Source: Candidatus Roizmanbacteria bacterium RIFCSPHIGHO2_01_FULL_39_8
GTDB taxonomy: Bacteria > Patescibacteriota > Microgenomatia > UBA1406 > GWC2-37-13
Reading direction: 5' to 3'
DNA: 15,320 nucleotides
NCBI GenBank assembly: GCA_001789355.1
Contig: MFZI01000011.1
Coordinates: 1 to 15,320, forward strand
Shown: in pieces, positions 1 to 7,133 of the stretch
How positions within the stretch are numbered: the stretch's first letter is position 1
How the letters are laid out: each line of letters opens with the position of its first letter
Position numbers and translations under genes: made by a program
The notes under the pieces: generated by a model
What the model was told of the DNA's origin: nothing
Seen by the model: only the letters and a program-made list of their open reading frames with translations
Database searches by the model: none

Positions 1-2
1 TG

Positions 3-767
3 TCAAAAAAATTCAAACTTACAAAATATCCCCTACTTCTCACTTCCGTTTTTTTACTTCTTCCCAGGTTTCTGATTGTCAGATCTATCGGATCTCCCGA
101 AAGTCTATTTCTGCTCTTTATTCTTTTGTCTCTCTTCTTTTTTGAAAAGGAAAAATATCTATTAGCCGGACTTTTAGGAGGATTAGCGACGATGACAAAA
201 ACACCAGGGATACTTCTCTTTGGAGCGTATGTTCTCTTTTTTACGGAAAAATTATTCTTCCGAAATGCAAAGTTTAAGATCAAGTGGTTATTTGTTCTCC
301 TTATACCGCTGGCTTTACTACCTGTTTTTTGGTTATATCAAGTTCAATACAATGACTTCTTTGCCTATTTTCATTCGGGTGACAATCTCCATCTGGTTGC
401 TCCCTATGCAGTCTTTAATTCCATGAGTAGGTGGGTAGGCTCGGCTTGGCTAGAGGATATTATTTTTTATTTCTTCCTCTATCTTTTGGCCGTCATTTAT
501 TTAAAAGATGCTAAGTATAGAAGTTTTTTTTATTTTTCACTCGTTTTTTTTATCGCGACTATTTTTATCCAACACAGAGATATTGGGAGATACAGTTTGC
601 CGTTGTGGCCATTGGCCTGCATAGGATTCGAAAAGTTTTTCACCGCAAAAAAATTTCTACTTGCATTAGTTATTTTGCTCCCTGCGATCTATATGTATGC
701 GTGGAATTTTAGCTTACAGAATGTTATGCCCGTCTCCGACTGGACTGCATTTTTCAGTAAATTTTGA
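3..767 (+). CDS. GT-C type membrane glycosyltransferase, C-terminal part (5' end outside window)
   Basis: The reading frame is open from position 3 with no credible start, so this is the C-terminal 254 residues or so of a larger membrane protein. It is very hydrophobic, with about six to seven likely membrane helices. The segment reading SPESLFLLFILLSL, followed by LLAGLLGGLATMTKTPGILL, resembles the ESLF...AGLLAGLA.LTR.TG pattern of PIG-V / family-39-like GT-C mannosyltransferases, which use polyprenyl-phosphate sugars. The later HRDIGRYSLPLWPL segment also fits these proteins. The catalytic acidic loop expected near the N-terminus is outside the window, so donor and acceptor are unknown. 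A TTG at 126 could be called as a start, but residues upstream of it continue the same family pattern, so it is probably internal. A short hairpin (stem AGTGAC/GTCACT, 767-782) overlaps the stop and lacks a T-run. Confidence 0.6.
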   Translation, partial: SKKFKLTKYPLLLTSVFLLLPRFLIVRSIGSPESLFLLFILLSLFFFEKEKYLLAGLLGGLATMTKTPGILLFGAYVLFFTEKLFFRNAKFKIKWLFVLLIPLALLPVFWLYQVQYNDFFAYFHSGDNLHLVAPYAVFNSMSRWVGSAWLEDIIFYFFLYLLAVIYLKDAKYRSFFYFSLVFFIATIFIQHRDIGRYSLPLWPLACIGFEKFFTAKKFLLALVILLPAIYMYAWNFSLQNVMPVSDWTAFFSKF

Positions 768-804
768 GTGACGCCTGTCACTTCTGAACAGATAGGATTA
801 TCTA

Positions 805-810
805 TATAAT
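805..810 (+). promoter_or_regulatory. -10 box (TATAAT) of the efflux operon, probably leaderless
   Basis: A perfect TATAAT lies only 5 nt before the adaptor ATG at 816. Transcription normally starts about 7 nt after the -10, so the mRNA would begin at or next to the start codon. No convincing -35 is visible 16-18 nt upstream. Confidence 0.5.
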
Positions 811-815
811 CGAGT

Positions 816-1856
816 ATGGCTAAGTTGATGAAAAAACGCTGGGTTTTTTTACTCGGAATAGTGATTTTCATAGGAGGCGGATTTTATTTCAAACAGGATT
901 CCGACACAAAAGCAAAACAAGCTAAAAACACGTATACGGTTAAGCGAGAAACAATAAAAGATGAGCTTTCGCTATCAGGGGAGATAGCAGCCGAAGAGCA
1001 CGTAACACTAAGATTTCAATCGTCAGGGAAACTGGCATGGGTTGGCGTTAAGGAAGGGGATTACGTTAAAAAATATCAGTCGATTGCCTCACTTGATCAA
1101 AGGGAAGTACAACAAAATTTAAAAAAATACCTAAACACTTTCCTTGATACGAGAACAGATTTTGACCAGGAAGTAGAGGATACCCAGTTAAACAATATTG
1201 GAGGCCTGACCGATGCGGCAAGAAGGTCTGCCTTGCGAGTTCTGGACCAGGCGCAATATGACCTAAACGATGCAGTAATTGATGTTGAATTGAAAAAGCT
1301 GGCAATAGAATATTCATCTTTGTCTTCACCTATAGATGGAATAGTGGTGAGAGTTGGATCTCCTTACGCCGGAGTAAATATTACCCCAGCACAAGCAGAA
1401 TTTGAAATCATAAATCCAAACACTGTCTATTTTTCGGCAACAGCTGACCAAACAGACGTGGTGAGGCTTTCTCCCGATATGCCGGGCGAAGTAATTCTGG
1501 ATTCTTATGAAAATCAAATTATAAAGGCAAGAATTTCGCTGATTTCCTTTGTGCCCAAATCAGGAGAAACAGGAACAGTATATTCAGTAAAGATAGTATT
1601 TGACAAAAATAACGGCAGTTACCAGTTTCGTTATGGAATGAGTGGTGATGCAAATTTTGTTTCCAAAATAAGAAATAACATCATTACTGTACCATCCGGT
1701 TATATTCAAACCGAAAAAGGCAAGAAATATGTGTGGAAACTTAAAAACGATAAAAAACTTAAAACATTTGTGAAAGTAGGAGAAGAAATAGATGGGTCAG
1801 TCGAAATCAAATCGGGCCTTCATGAGAATGATGTTATTCAATCAATCAGTTTATGA
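816..1856 (+). CDS. Periplasmic-adaptor-like subunit of MacAB-type ABC exporter (HlyD/MacA family)
   Basis: This is a 346-aa membrane-fusion/adaptor protein of the HlyD/MacA superfamily. Residues about 8-25 form one N-terminal membrane anchor after a basic start (MAKLMKKR), leaving the rest extracytoplasmic. A biotinyl-lipoyl-like half-motif (LRFQSSGKLAWVGVKEGDYV, about 64-83) comes first, then a short helical hairpin (about 93-165). The second half-motif (SSPIDGIVVRV) and beta-barrel segments follow. The hairpin is shorter than in Gram-negative MacA, which suits a cell without a TolC-like outer-membrane partner. It begins a three-gene operon: its TGA overlaps the ATG of the ATPase gene (ATGA), implying translational coupling. 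There is no Shine-Dalgarno before the ATG; M5 (828) is an alternative start. The exported substrate cannot be told from sequence. Confidence 0.85.
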   Translation: MAKLMKKRWVFLLGIVIFIGGGFYFKQDSDTKAKQAKNTYTVKRETIKDELSLSGEIAAEEHVTLRFQSSGKLAWVGVKEGDYVKKYQSIASLDQREVQQNLKKYLNTFLDTRTDFDQEVEDTQLNNIGGLTDAARRSALRVLDQAQYDLNDAVIDVELKKLAIEYSSLSSPIDGIVVRVGSPYAGVNITPAQAEFEIINPNTVYFSATADQTDVVRLSPDMPGEVILDSYENQIIKARISLISFVPKSGETGTVYSVKIVFDKNNGSYQFRYGMSGDANFVSKIRNNIITVPSGYIQTEKGKKYVWKLKNDKKLKTFVKVGEEIDGSVEIKSGLHENDVIQSISL

Positions 1857-2521
1857 TTACGCTCCAGAATATCTACAAGGAATATCAGCTTGATCAAGAA
1901 ATAATCTTCACTGCGCTCAGATGTATCAATCTGCGCATAGAGCGGGGCGAGTTTAGTTCCATTATGGGGCCATCAGGATCGGGTAAGTCTACTCTCATGC
2001 ATATTATTGGCCTTCTTGATAGACCATCGAAGGGGACGATATTGATAAACGAAAAGGACATATCTCGCTTCAATGACGATCAAATTTCGACACTAAGAAA
2101 TGAATTTGTCGGTTTCGTCTTCCAGCAATTTAACCTAATCCCGAAACTGACAGTAAGAGAAAATATTTTGCTTCCTACTATCTATGCAAAAAAGAAACTC
2201 AGTTTTGATCCAGAAGAAAGAGTGTGGGATATTATGAAAGATTTTGGAATCGATGCAAAAGCCCATTCCTACCCAAATAAAATTTCGGGAGGGCAGCAGC
2301 AGCGAACAGCTATAGCACGAGCCCTCATTATGGGGCCGGATCTGATACTTGCAGATGAGCCAACCGGTAATTTGGATACAAAAACTGGAGATAAAATAAT
2401 GGACCTCTTGAAAGATCTTAATCTGAAAGAAAAGATGACCGTAATCATAGTGACTCATGAAGTAGATATCGCCAAACAGACAAAAAGGATAATACGAATT
2501 AAGGACGGGGAAATTATATAG
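1853..2521 (+). CDS. ABC transporter ATP-binding protein, MacB/LolD family
   Basis: This 222-aa nucleotide-binding subunit drives the adjacent permease. All ABC motifs are present: Walker A GPSGSGKST (39-47), Q-loop in FVFQQFNL (Q91), signature SGGQQQR (145-151), Walker B LILADEP with catalytic E169, D-loop GNLD, and H-loop H202 in THE. The ATPase is separate from the permease, as in LolD/FtsE or Gram-positive MacB-like systems, not fused as in E. coli MacB. Length is normal for the LolD group. Its ATG overlaps the stop of the adaptor gene. The product should be cytoplasmic, acting as a dimer on the permease. Confidence 0.95.
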   Translation: MITLQNIYKEYQLDQEIIFTALRCINLRIERGEFSSIMGPSGSGKSTLMHIIGLLDRPSKGTILINEKDISRFNDDQISTLRNEFVGFVFQQFNLIPKLTVRENILLPTIYAKKKLSFDPEERVWDIMKDFGIDAKAHSYPNKISGGQQQRTAIARALIMGPDLILADEPTGNLDTKTGDKIMDLLKDLNLKEKMTVIIVTHEVDIAKQTKRIIRIKDGEII

Positions 2522-2563
2522 ACTATTAGATTTTAGACTGTTAGTTACCAGACATATCTAAAA

Positions 2564-3766
2564 ATGACGTATTTTATTTTCATTTTGAAGTCCGCTATTT
2601 TTGACTTTTCGAGGAATAAAGGGAGAACATTTTTAACCTCGCTTGGTATTTTGATTGGGGTATTATCTGTTGTTCTGATGGTTGCTTTCGGCTTGGGGCT
2701 GAAAAAGTATATTGAACAGCAATTCGAGAGCTTGGGAACAAATCTGCTTTTTATTATACCGGGAGGAAAAAATAGTTTTACGAGTGGTGGATTCATAGGT
2801 GGGATTCAGTTTGATGAAAAAGATGTAAAAAGTTTAAGACGAATAAAAACAATAAGCCACCTTGCACCCGCTTATGCCAAACCAGGATCAGAGATAGAAG
2901 CTAACGGGAAGACTGAGGTGATAGAGATTATTGCATCAACGGTGGATATGATCCCGGTTTTTAATTTGGAGCTCATGCAGGGGAGACTGATTGAGAAAAC
3001 CGATGAGCAAAAAGGAAGTAAAGTAGTTCTCTTGGCGCCTAAAATAATAGAAAAGCTTTTCGGCTCAATTGAATTGGGATTGAACCAAAAAGTGAAGATA
3101 GATGATCAAAATTTTAAGGTCATTGGAGTTCTCAAGTCGAAAGGTGGGGGAGGAATCGGGGGTCAAGATATGGATGCACATGCGTATATTCCTTTTAAAT
3201 CATCTTTCTCATTTAACCCTGATAAAAAATATTTTGCAATTTATTTAAAGGTTTTTGCTGAAGAAGATATCCCCAGGACTAAAGATGAAATAGCAAAAGT
3301 TTTGTCCAAACGGTATGACAATGAAGATGATTTCACCGTATTTGAACAGACAGAAATACTCAATGTCATAGGATCCATCTTCGGAATAATTAATGCTTTT
3401 CTTGTCGGTATTGCGGCGATTTCCTTGCTCGTGGGAGGAATTGGAATCATGAATATCATGTATGTCACCGTGACTGAAAGAATCAAAGAAATTGGAATCA
3501 GAAGGGCAATAGGTGCGAGAAAGTTTGATATCTTGGCCCACTTTTTGGTTGAGTCAATTCTGCTTTCCCTTTTTGGTGGTAGTTTGGGGATTATCGCAGG
3601 ATTTATAATTACTGTTTTGGTTCAGCAATTTTTTCCTGCATACATAGATTTGAACTCGGTTATACTCGCGCTTGGAGTCTCTTCAGCAATCGGTATCATC
3701 TTCGGAGTTTTTCCGGCCAAAAAAGCAGCCGACCTGTCACCAATCGATGCAGTACGATACGAATAA
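2564..3766 (+). CDS. ABC transporter permease, MacB/FtsX family
   Basis: This 400-aa permease has the four-helix MacB layout. TM1 lies at about 22-46, followed by a large extracytoplasmic MacB_PCD-type domain (about 50-265). The C-terminal FtsX core has TM2 (about 273-298), TM3 (about 325-352) and TM4 (about 362-386). The cytoplasmic loop after TM2, containing TERIKEIGIRRAIGAR, is the hallmark of this family and contacts the ATPase. With the adaptor and ATPase it forms a mechanotransmission-type exporter for peptides, antibiotics or lipoproteins; the substrate is unknown. It starts 42 nt after the ATPase stop with no Shine-Dalgarno. It converges with fpg, whose stop is 12 nt away on the other strand. 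Confidence 0.92.
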   Translation: MTYFIFILKSAIFDFSRNKGRTFLTSLGILIGVLSVVLMVAFGLGLKKYIEQQFESLGTNLLFIIPGGKNSFTSGGFIGGIQFDEKDVKSLRRIKTISHLAPAYAKPGSEIEANGKTEVIEIIASTVDMIPVFNLELMQGRLIEKTDEQKGSKVVLLAPKIIEKLFGSIELGLNQKVKIDDQNFKVIGVLKSKGGGGIGGQDMDAHAYIPFKSSFSFNPDKKYFAIYLKVFAEEDIPRTKDEIAKVLSKRYDNEDDFTVFEQTEILNVIGSIFGIINAFLVGIAAISLLVGGIGIMNIMYVTVTERIKEIGIRRAIGARKFDILAHFLVESILLSLFGGSLGIIAGFIITVLVQQFFPAYIDLNSVILALGVSSAIGIIFGVFPAKKAADLSPIDAVRYE

Positions 3767-3778
3767 GTATCTTTGCGA

Positions 3779-4621
3779 CTACTTCTGACAGTCCTCACAA
3801 AAGTAAGTGCCGCGGCCAGCGAGGAAGATTTTTTTGATAGTTCCGCCACAGTTATAACATTTTTGTCCCTGTCTTCCATAAGTGAGGAAGTGTTCTTGAT
3901 ATTTTCCGCTTTGACCTAAGGCATTTACATAATTCAATTCGGTTGCACCGCCATATTTCAATCCACGTTTTAAAACCTCGTGAATTGTCTCGTAAAGTTT
4001 TTCTATCTCTTTATTGTCAAGACCAGACCCTTTTCTTCTAGGATCGACTCGCGCAAGATTTAAAGCATCATTTGCATAGATGTTTCCAACTCCTCCGATT
4101 TTCTTCTGATCCATAAGTACTGCTTTGACTGCACCTTTGGATTTCTGTACAACTCGTTTAAAATGTTCAAATCTTAAATCTCTGAATGGTTCAGGCCCAA
4201 GTCCCTTAAAGAATGGAAGATTTTTAACTTCATCGGTTTTTACCACTTTTACCCAAGCGAATTTCCGTACATCATTGAAATATAAAAAAGCATTTTTATC
4301 AAGTTTGAAAATGATGCGGGTGAACTTTGAAGGAACTAGACCAACGAGTTTTTTGGAAGGAGTAATGTTTTCAGTCTCCGGTCCTTTGTATATGAACTGC
4401 CCAGTTAGTTTAATATGAATCGCCAAAGAATACTTATTATTAAGGTCGATAACCAAACCTTTACCAAAGCGCTTTACCGCAACAGTTCTTCCACCTTCCA
4501 GGTGTGAGAGTTGGCTTGGGGGAAGTATAAAACCTTTAAGTTTAACACCAATGATCTTTTTTCCAACAAGATATTTTTCTAGACCTTGACGGATTGTTTC
4601 AACTTCGGGTAATTCCGGCAT
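3779..4621 (-). CDS. mutM: Formamidopyrimidine-DNA glycosylase (Fpg/MutM)
   Basis: Base-excision repair enzyme removing 8-oxoguanine and formamidopyrimidines, with AP-lyase activity. The start is set at the ATG of MPELPEVE, because the N-terminal proline exposed after Met removal is the catalytic nucleophile. An in-frame start 30 nt upstream would bury it and is rejected. Visible marks: P2/E3, the lysine of RFGKGL (K54), the NDVRKFAW strand region, the helix-two-turns-helix segment MDQKKIGGVGNIYANDAL (170-187), and a C-terminal zinc finger with C255, C258, C275, C278 and the binding arginine in GRGTYFC. At 280 aa the length is usual. It lies 73 nt downstream of the minus-strand glycosyltransferase and may share its transcript. 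Confidence 0.95.
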   Translation of the reverse strand: MPELPEVETIRQGLEKYLVGKKIIGVKLKGFILPPSQLSHLEGGRTVAVKRFGKGLVIDLNNKYSLAIHIKLTGQFIYKGPETENITPSKKLVGLVPSKFTRIIFKLDKNAFLYFNDVRKFAWVKVVKTDEVKNLPFFKGLGPEPFRDLRFEHFKRVVQKSKGAVKAVLMDQKKIGGVGNIYANDALNLARVDPRRKGSGLDNKEIEKLYETIHEVLKRGLKYGGATELNYVNALGQSGKYQEHFLTYGRQGQKCYNCGGTIKKIFLAGRGTYFCEDCQK

Positions 4622-4694
4622 ATGTAGATTGTTGTAGCAGCCTTCCTGCAACCGGGTCGGTTACAATTAGGCCTCTGTAATAGTATGAAAACTA

Positions 4695-5822
4695 TTAATT
4701 TTTAACATTTTCAACAAAATTAATAATATTCCGTTTAAAGTTTCCAAAGGAATATTTTTCAGCTTCAAGGCGGGCATTTTTTTTCATCTCCTCGTATTTT
4801 CCCTCTGTTAAATCCGTTAACTCGTTGATCTTCCCAATCAGTGAGTCTTCGTCGAATTTGTCAAATAGATATCCATTAATACCTTCTTTGACTGTTTCTT
4901 TCAATCCCCCTGATGCATAGGCTATTACAGGTAAACCATGTCCCATAGCCTCTATTGGGGCAATTCCGAATTCCTCATCAACTGATGCAAAGAGAAAGGC
5001 TCTTGCATTTTGATACAACATAGAGAGAGTATCATCAGAAATATTTCCTAAAAATTCCACTGTTTCACCGGCGATAGATTTTAGATAATGTTCGTCACGA
5101 CCTGATCCTATAATTTTTAAATTAAACTTCATTTTGTTTGCAGCATTTAGAAGGATCTCAATATGTTTTGCCCTCGCCAATCTGGACACTGTTATATAGT
5201 AGTTGTGATTGCTACTTGAGTGCGGCCGCACTTGAGTTGTCATCGTTTGGGGAATATTTACTGGAGGATATATTACAACCGATTCTCGGCGGTAGAATTT
5301 TTCGATGCGGCGTTTTGTTTCTTCGGAATTGGCAATAAAGTAATTCACCCTTTGGGAAGAAATGTAGTCCCAGATGCGCAAGTCATGGTTGATGAGATGT
5401 CCGTATATTTTTACTGGGAAATACCTTTGCCATTCGCGCGCGGTTTCATAATAGTAAAGATAACGAGGTTGATGGTGCAAATAGCAGATATGAACAGTAT
5501 TAGGTTTCGTAATAATGCCTTTTGACATATATGCTCCGGAAGAAGAAATAACAAGATCATATTGTGAAAGGTCAAAACTCTCCCAGATCCAAGGAGTGAT
5601 AAAGCGGAATGGAGAATAGAGCTTTTTAATAAACGGCGCCTTATCTGCCCAGGAAGTAATAATATTCCAGTCTTTGAATTCATTTTTATGAATTCCTAAG
5701 GAGGCTGGGTTATAAAAAGAAGTAAAGACGTCGGCTTTTGGATATATTTTGTGAAGCGCAACTAAAACTCTTTCTGCGCCACCAAACTCCTGTAACTGAT
5801 CGTGAACAAGCGCTATTTTCAT
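4695..5822 (-). CDS. GT4-family glycosyltransferase (GT-B fold)
   Basis: This is a 375-aa retaining glycosyltransferase that probably adds a sugar from a nucleotide donor to a cell-surface glycan or lipid carrier. The N-terminal Rossmann domain carries the GGAERV acceptor-side motif (14-19). The C-terminal donor domain starts near residue 208 (YITVSRLARAKH). It has the EX7E motif at E283-E291 (EEFGIAPIE), followed by GHGLPVIAYASGGLKETV. No signal peptide or membrane helix is visible, so it should be cytoplasmic or membrane-associated. The inter-domain linker (about residues 197-205) is encoded by an odd GC-rich NotI-containing palindrome. A perfect TATAAT ends 7 nt before its ATG, suggesting a leaderless transcript. 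Polyisoprenoid recycling by UppP, encoded divergently, would fit the same surface-glycan biology. Confidence 0.88.
   Translation of the reverse strand: MKIALVHDQLQEFGGAERVLVALHKIYPKADVFTSFYNPASLGIHKNEFKDWNIITSWADKAPFIKKLYSPFRFITPWIWESFDLSQYDLVISSSGAYMSKGIITKPNTVHICYLHHQPRYLYYYETAREWQRYFPVKIYGHLINHDLRIWDYISSQRVNYFIANSEETKRRIEKFYRRESVVIYPPVNIPQTMTTQVRPHSSSNHNYYITVSRLARAKHIEILLNAANKMKFNLKIIGSGRDEHYLKSIAGETVEFLGNISDDTLSMLYQNARAFLFASVDEEFGIAPIEAMGHGLPVIAYASGGLKETVKEGINGYLFDKFDEDSLIGKINELTDLTEGKYEEMKKNARLEAEKYSFGNFKRNIINFVENVKN
5214..5237. repeat. 8-bp direct repeats flanking a NotI palindrome inside the glycosyltransferase gene
   Basis: ACTTGAGT (5214-5221), GCGGCCGC (5222-5229) and ACTTGAGT (5230-5237) lie end to end. 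The central part is a perfect palindrome and by far the most GC-rich patch around. It is in frame in the glycosyltransferase linker. Confidence 0.6.
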
Positions 5823-5829
5823 TATATAT

Positions 5830-5835
5830 ATTATA
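5830..5835 (-). promoter_or_regulatory. -10 box (TATAAT) of the GT4 glycosyltransferase, probably leaderless
   Basis: On the minus strand TATAAT ends 7 nt before the ATG at 5822, so the transcript would start at about the initiation codon. The region around it is alternating A/T, so the exact -10 register is uncertain (a second TATAAT directly abuts the ATG). No clear -35 is present. Confidence 0.4.
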
Positions 5836-5848
5836 CAATTAAAGAATT

Positions 5849-5913
5849 GTCATGCTGAACCAGGTTCAACATCTGTTTTCTAAAATCAGATCCTGAATTA
5901 GATTCAGGATGAC
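5849..5913. repeat. REP-like palindromic element
   Basis: The arms 5849-5875 (starting GTCATGCTGAA, ending CATCTG) and 5887-5913 (starting CAGATCCTGAA, ending TCAGGATGAC) are imperfect reverse complements. About two thirds of the 27 bases match, around an AT-rich centre. Each arm holds a smaller inverted repeat (GAACC/GGTTC and TCCTGAA/TTCAGGA). This resembles the dispersed GTCAT-CTGAA...TTCAG-ATGAC repeats found between genes in many bacteria. It sits between two divergent genes and ends just before the uppP ribosome binding site. Only one copy is in the window. Confidence 0.6.
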
Positions 5914-5920
5914 AGAAGGA
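5914..5920 (+). promoter_or_regulatory. Shine-Dalgarno of uppP (AGAAGGA)
   Basis: A purine-rich AGAAGGA lies 5 nt before the uppP ATG. It is the only start in the window with a plausible Shine-Dalgarno at a normal distance. Confidence 0.5.
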
Positions 5921-5925
5921 AAAAT

Positions 5926-6708
5926 ATGACGATAATTCAGGCAGTGATATTGGGAGTAGTGGAGGGGATAACCGAGTTTTTACCCATCTCTTCGACATTT
6001 CACCTCATTTTTGCCTCAACTTTGCTCAAAATCAGTCAAAATGACTTCACTAAACTATTCGAGGTATTTATCCAATCGGGAGCTATTTTATCCGTTGCTC
6101 TCCTCTTCTTCACTGACGTCGTTAAATATAAAGAATTGGTAAAGAGAGTTTTAGTTTCGTTTTTACCGACTGCGATTGTCGGATTGGTCCTCTATACATT
6201 CATAAAGGAGGTACTTTTTGAAAATCAGATTTTTATGGTTGGAATTTTTGCTTTGGTCGGAGTAGTTTTCCTGCTCGTTGAAAGACTAATAAAAAAAGAC
6301 AAAATTATACTGAAGAGAGACATGCAAAGTTTAACTTATAAGGAAGCAATCATCATCGGTTTGGTCCAGTCGCTTGCAGTACTACCTGGGGTATCTCGTG
6401 CCGGAGCGGTAATCATCGCAATGATGCTATTGCACTTCAAAAGAGATAAAGCCGCTTATTACTCTTTTCTTTTGTCAGTCCCAACCGTCTTTGCCGCTTC
6501 TTTTCTTGATCTCTATAAGATGAGAGATATGATTTCCAATTATTCGACTAATTGGATATTGCTTGGAGTTGGATTTATTTCGGCATTTGTTTCTTCTTAT
6601 TTTGTCGTGAAATGGCTCATTCGATTCCTGCAACGAAATACCCTCGAGATCTTCGGTTTTTACCGTATCGTACTTGCTATAATATTGAGTGTTTTATTCC
6701 TAAAGTAG
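5926..6708 (+). CDS. uppP: Undecaprenyl-diphosphatase UppP (BacA)
   Basis: This 260-aa polytopic membrane enzyme dephosphorylates undecaprenyl diphosphate to recycle the lipid carrier for peptidoglycan and surface glycans. The first signature, EGITEFLPISSTFHL (13-27), carries the catalytic-region glutamates E13 and E17 and histidine H26. The second signature, PGVSRAGAVII (154-164), keeps S157 and R158. Two positions differ from the usual PGxSRSxxT pattern (A for S, V for T), and F replaces G in ISSTGH. About eight membrane helices are apparent and the length is typical. The final G of its TAG stop is also the first base of tRNA-Arg. An extended -10 for that tRNA lies inside the last codons of this gene. 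Confidence 0.93.
   Translation: MTIIQAVILGVVEGITEFLPISSTFHLIFASTLLKISQNDFTKLFEVFIQSGAILSVALLFFTDVVKYKELVKRVLVSFLPTAIVGLVLYTFIKEVLFENQIFMVGIFALVGVVFLLVERLIKKDKIILKRDMQSLTYKEAIIIGLVQSLAVLPGVSRAGAVIIAMMLLHFKRDKAAYYSFLLSVPTVFAASFLDLYKMRDMISNYSTNWILLGVGFISAFVSSYFVVKWLIRFLQRNTLEIFGFYRIVLAIILSVLFLK
6675..6683 (+). promoter_or_regulatory. Extended -10 promoter inside uppP for tRNA-Arg
   Basis: TGCTATAAT is a perfect extended -10 (TGn + TATAAT), 24 nt before the tRNA 5' end. It is embedded in codons for the last helix of UppP. No good -35 is seen, as is usual for extended -10 promoters. Confidence 0.5.
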
Positions 6709-6779
6709 TCTCCGTAGTTCAACGGATAGAATAAGGGCTTCCGAAGCCTTTGATGGCAGTTCAATTCTGCCCGGGGACA
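6708..6779 (+). tRNA. tRNA-Arg(CCG)
   Basis: A full 72-nt cloverleaf can be drawn. The acceptor is GTCTCCG with CGGGGAC, the D-stem is GTTC/GAAT, and the anticodon stem is AGGGC/GCCTT. The loop TTCCGAA gives anticodon CCG, which reads CGG (Arg). The T-stem is GGCAG/CTGCC with loop TTCAATT, and the discriminator is A. CCA is not encoded. Its first base is the last base of the uppP stop codon. Confidence 0.93.
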
Positions 6780-6804
6780 CTTTGATCCCGGTGAAACAAA
6801 TGAT

Positions 6805-7059
6805 ATGTGGTTTTTATATATCGCAAGAGGCAAAGACGATACCTTATATACAGGAATCACGACGGATGTAAAAAGAAGGATTGATCAGCACAATAGAAAA
6901 GAAGGTGCGAAATCATTACGAGGTAAGATTCCTGTATCTTTAGTATATTTTGAAAAATGTTCTAATCAAATTGAGGCAGCAAAACGAGAAAGAGAAATCA
7001 AGGGATGGAAGAAAACTAAAAAATTACAATTAATAAACACTTCGCTTTGCTCAGTGTAA
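6805..7059 (+). CDS. GIY-YIG nuclease-superfamily protein, UPF0213/YhbQ type
   Basis: This is an 84-aa single-domain GIY-YIG protein. The core begins at WFLYIARGKDDTLYTGIT (2-19), giving the YI...YTGIT version of the GIY-YIG signature. It continues with R24/R25 and H29 in VKRRIDQHN, then AKSLRGKIPVSLVYFE, with the conserved glutamate region EAAKREREIKGW near the C-terminus. These match the UPF0213 group, whose cellular role is poorly defined; nuclease activity in structure-specific DNA processing has been proposed for relatives. It sits between two tRNA genes, 25 nt after tRNA-Arg, and its TAA ends 1 nt before tRNA-Ala. No Shine-Dalgarno is visible, though the start fits the family well. Confidence 0.9.
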   Translation: MWFLYIARGKDDTLYTGITTDVKRRIDQHNRKEGAKSLRGKIPVSLVYFEKCSNQIEAAKREREIKGWKKTKKLQLINTSLCSV

Positions 7060-7060
7060 A

Positions 7061-7132
7061 GGGCCGGTGGCGCAATGGTAGCGCGCTGCATTCGCATTGC
7101 AGAGGTTGGGAGTTCAAGTCTCCTCCGGTCCA
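7061..7132 (+). tRNA. tRNA-Ala(CGC)
   Basis: A 72-nt cloverleaf with acceptor GGGCCGG/CCGGTCC that includes the G3:U70 wobble, the classic alanine identity element. The D-stem is GCGC/GCGC and the anticodon stem CTGCA/TGCAG. Loop TTCGCAT gives anticodon CGC, reading GCG (Ala). The T-stem is GGGAG/CTCCT with loop TTCAAGT. The discriminator is A and CCA is not encoded. Confidence 0.94.
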
Positions 7133-7133
7133 C

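Noticed and set aside
767..782. Terminator hairpin after the first gene
   Set aside because: A 6-bp stem with a 4-nt loop exists but no T-run follows.
2522..2563. Imperfect repeat GACTATTAG/GACTGTTAG between ATPase and permease genes
   Set aside because: It is short and AT-rich, and readily explained by chance or slippage.
4622..4651. Upstream start for Fpg
   Set aside because: It would place ten residues before the catalytic N-terminal proline, which must be exposed directly after Met removal.
4678..4695. Hairpin between the glycosyltransferase and fpg as a terminator
   Set aside because: AATAGT/ACTATT is short and AT-only, and no T-tract follows on the minus strand; co-transcription is as likely.
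7047..7133. N-terminal extension of the HAD protein through tRNA-Ala
   Set aside because: The extra 29 residues are translated tRNA; the family starts at MIKNIIFDLGG right after it.
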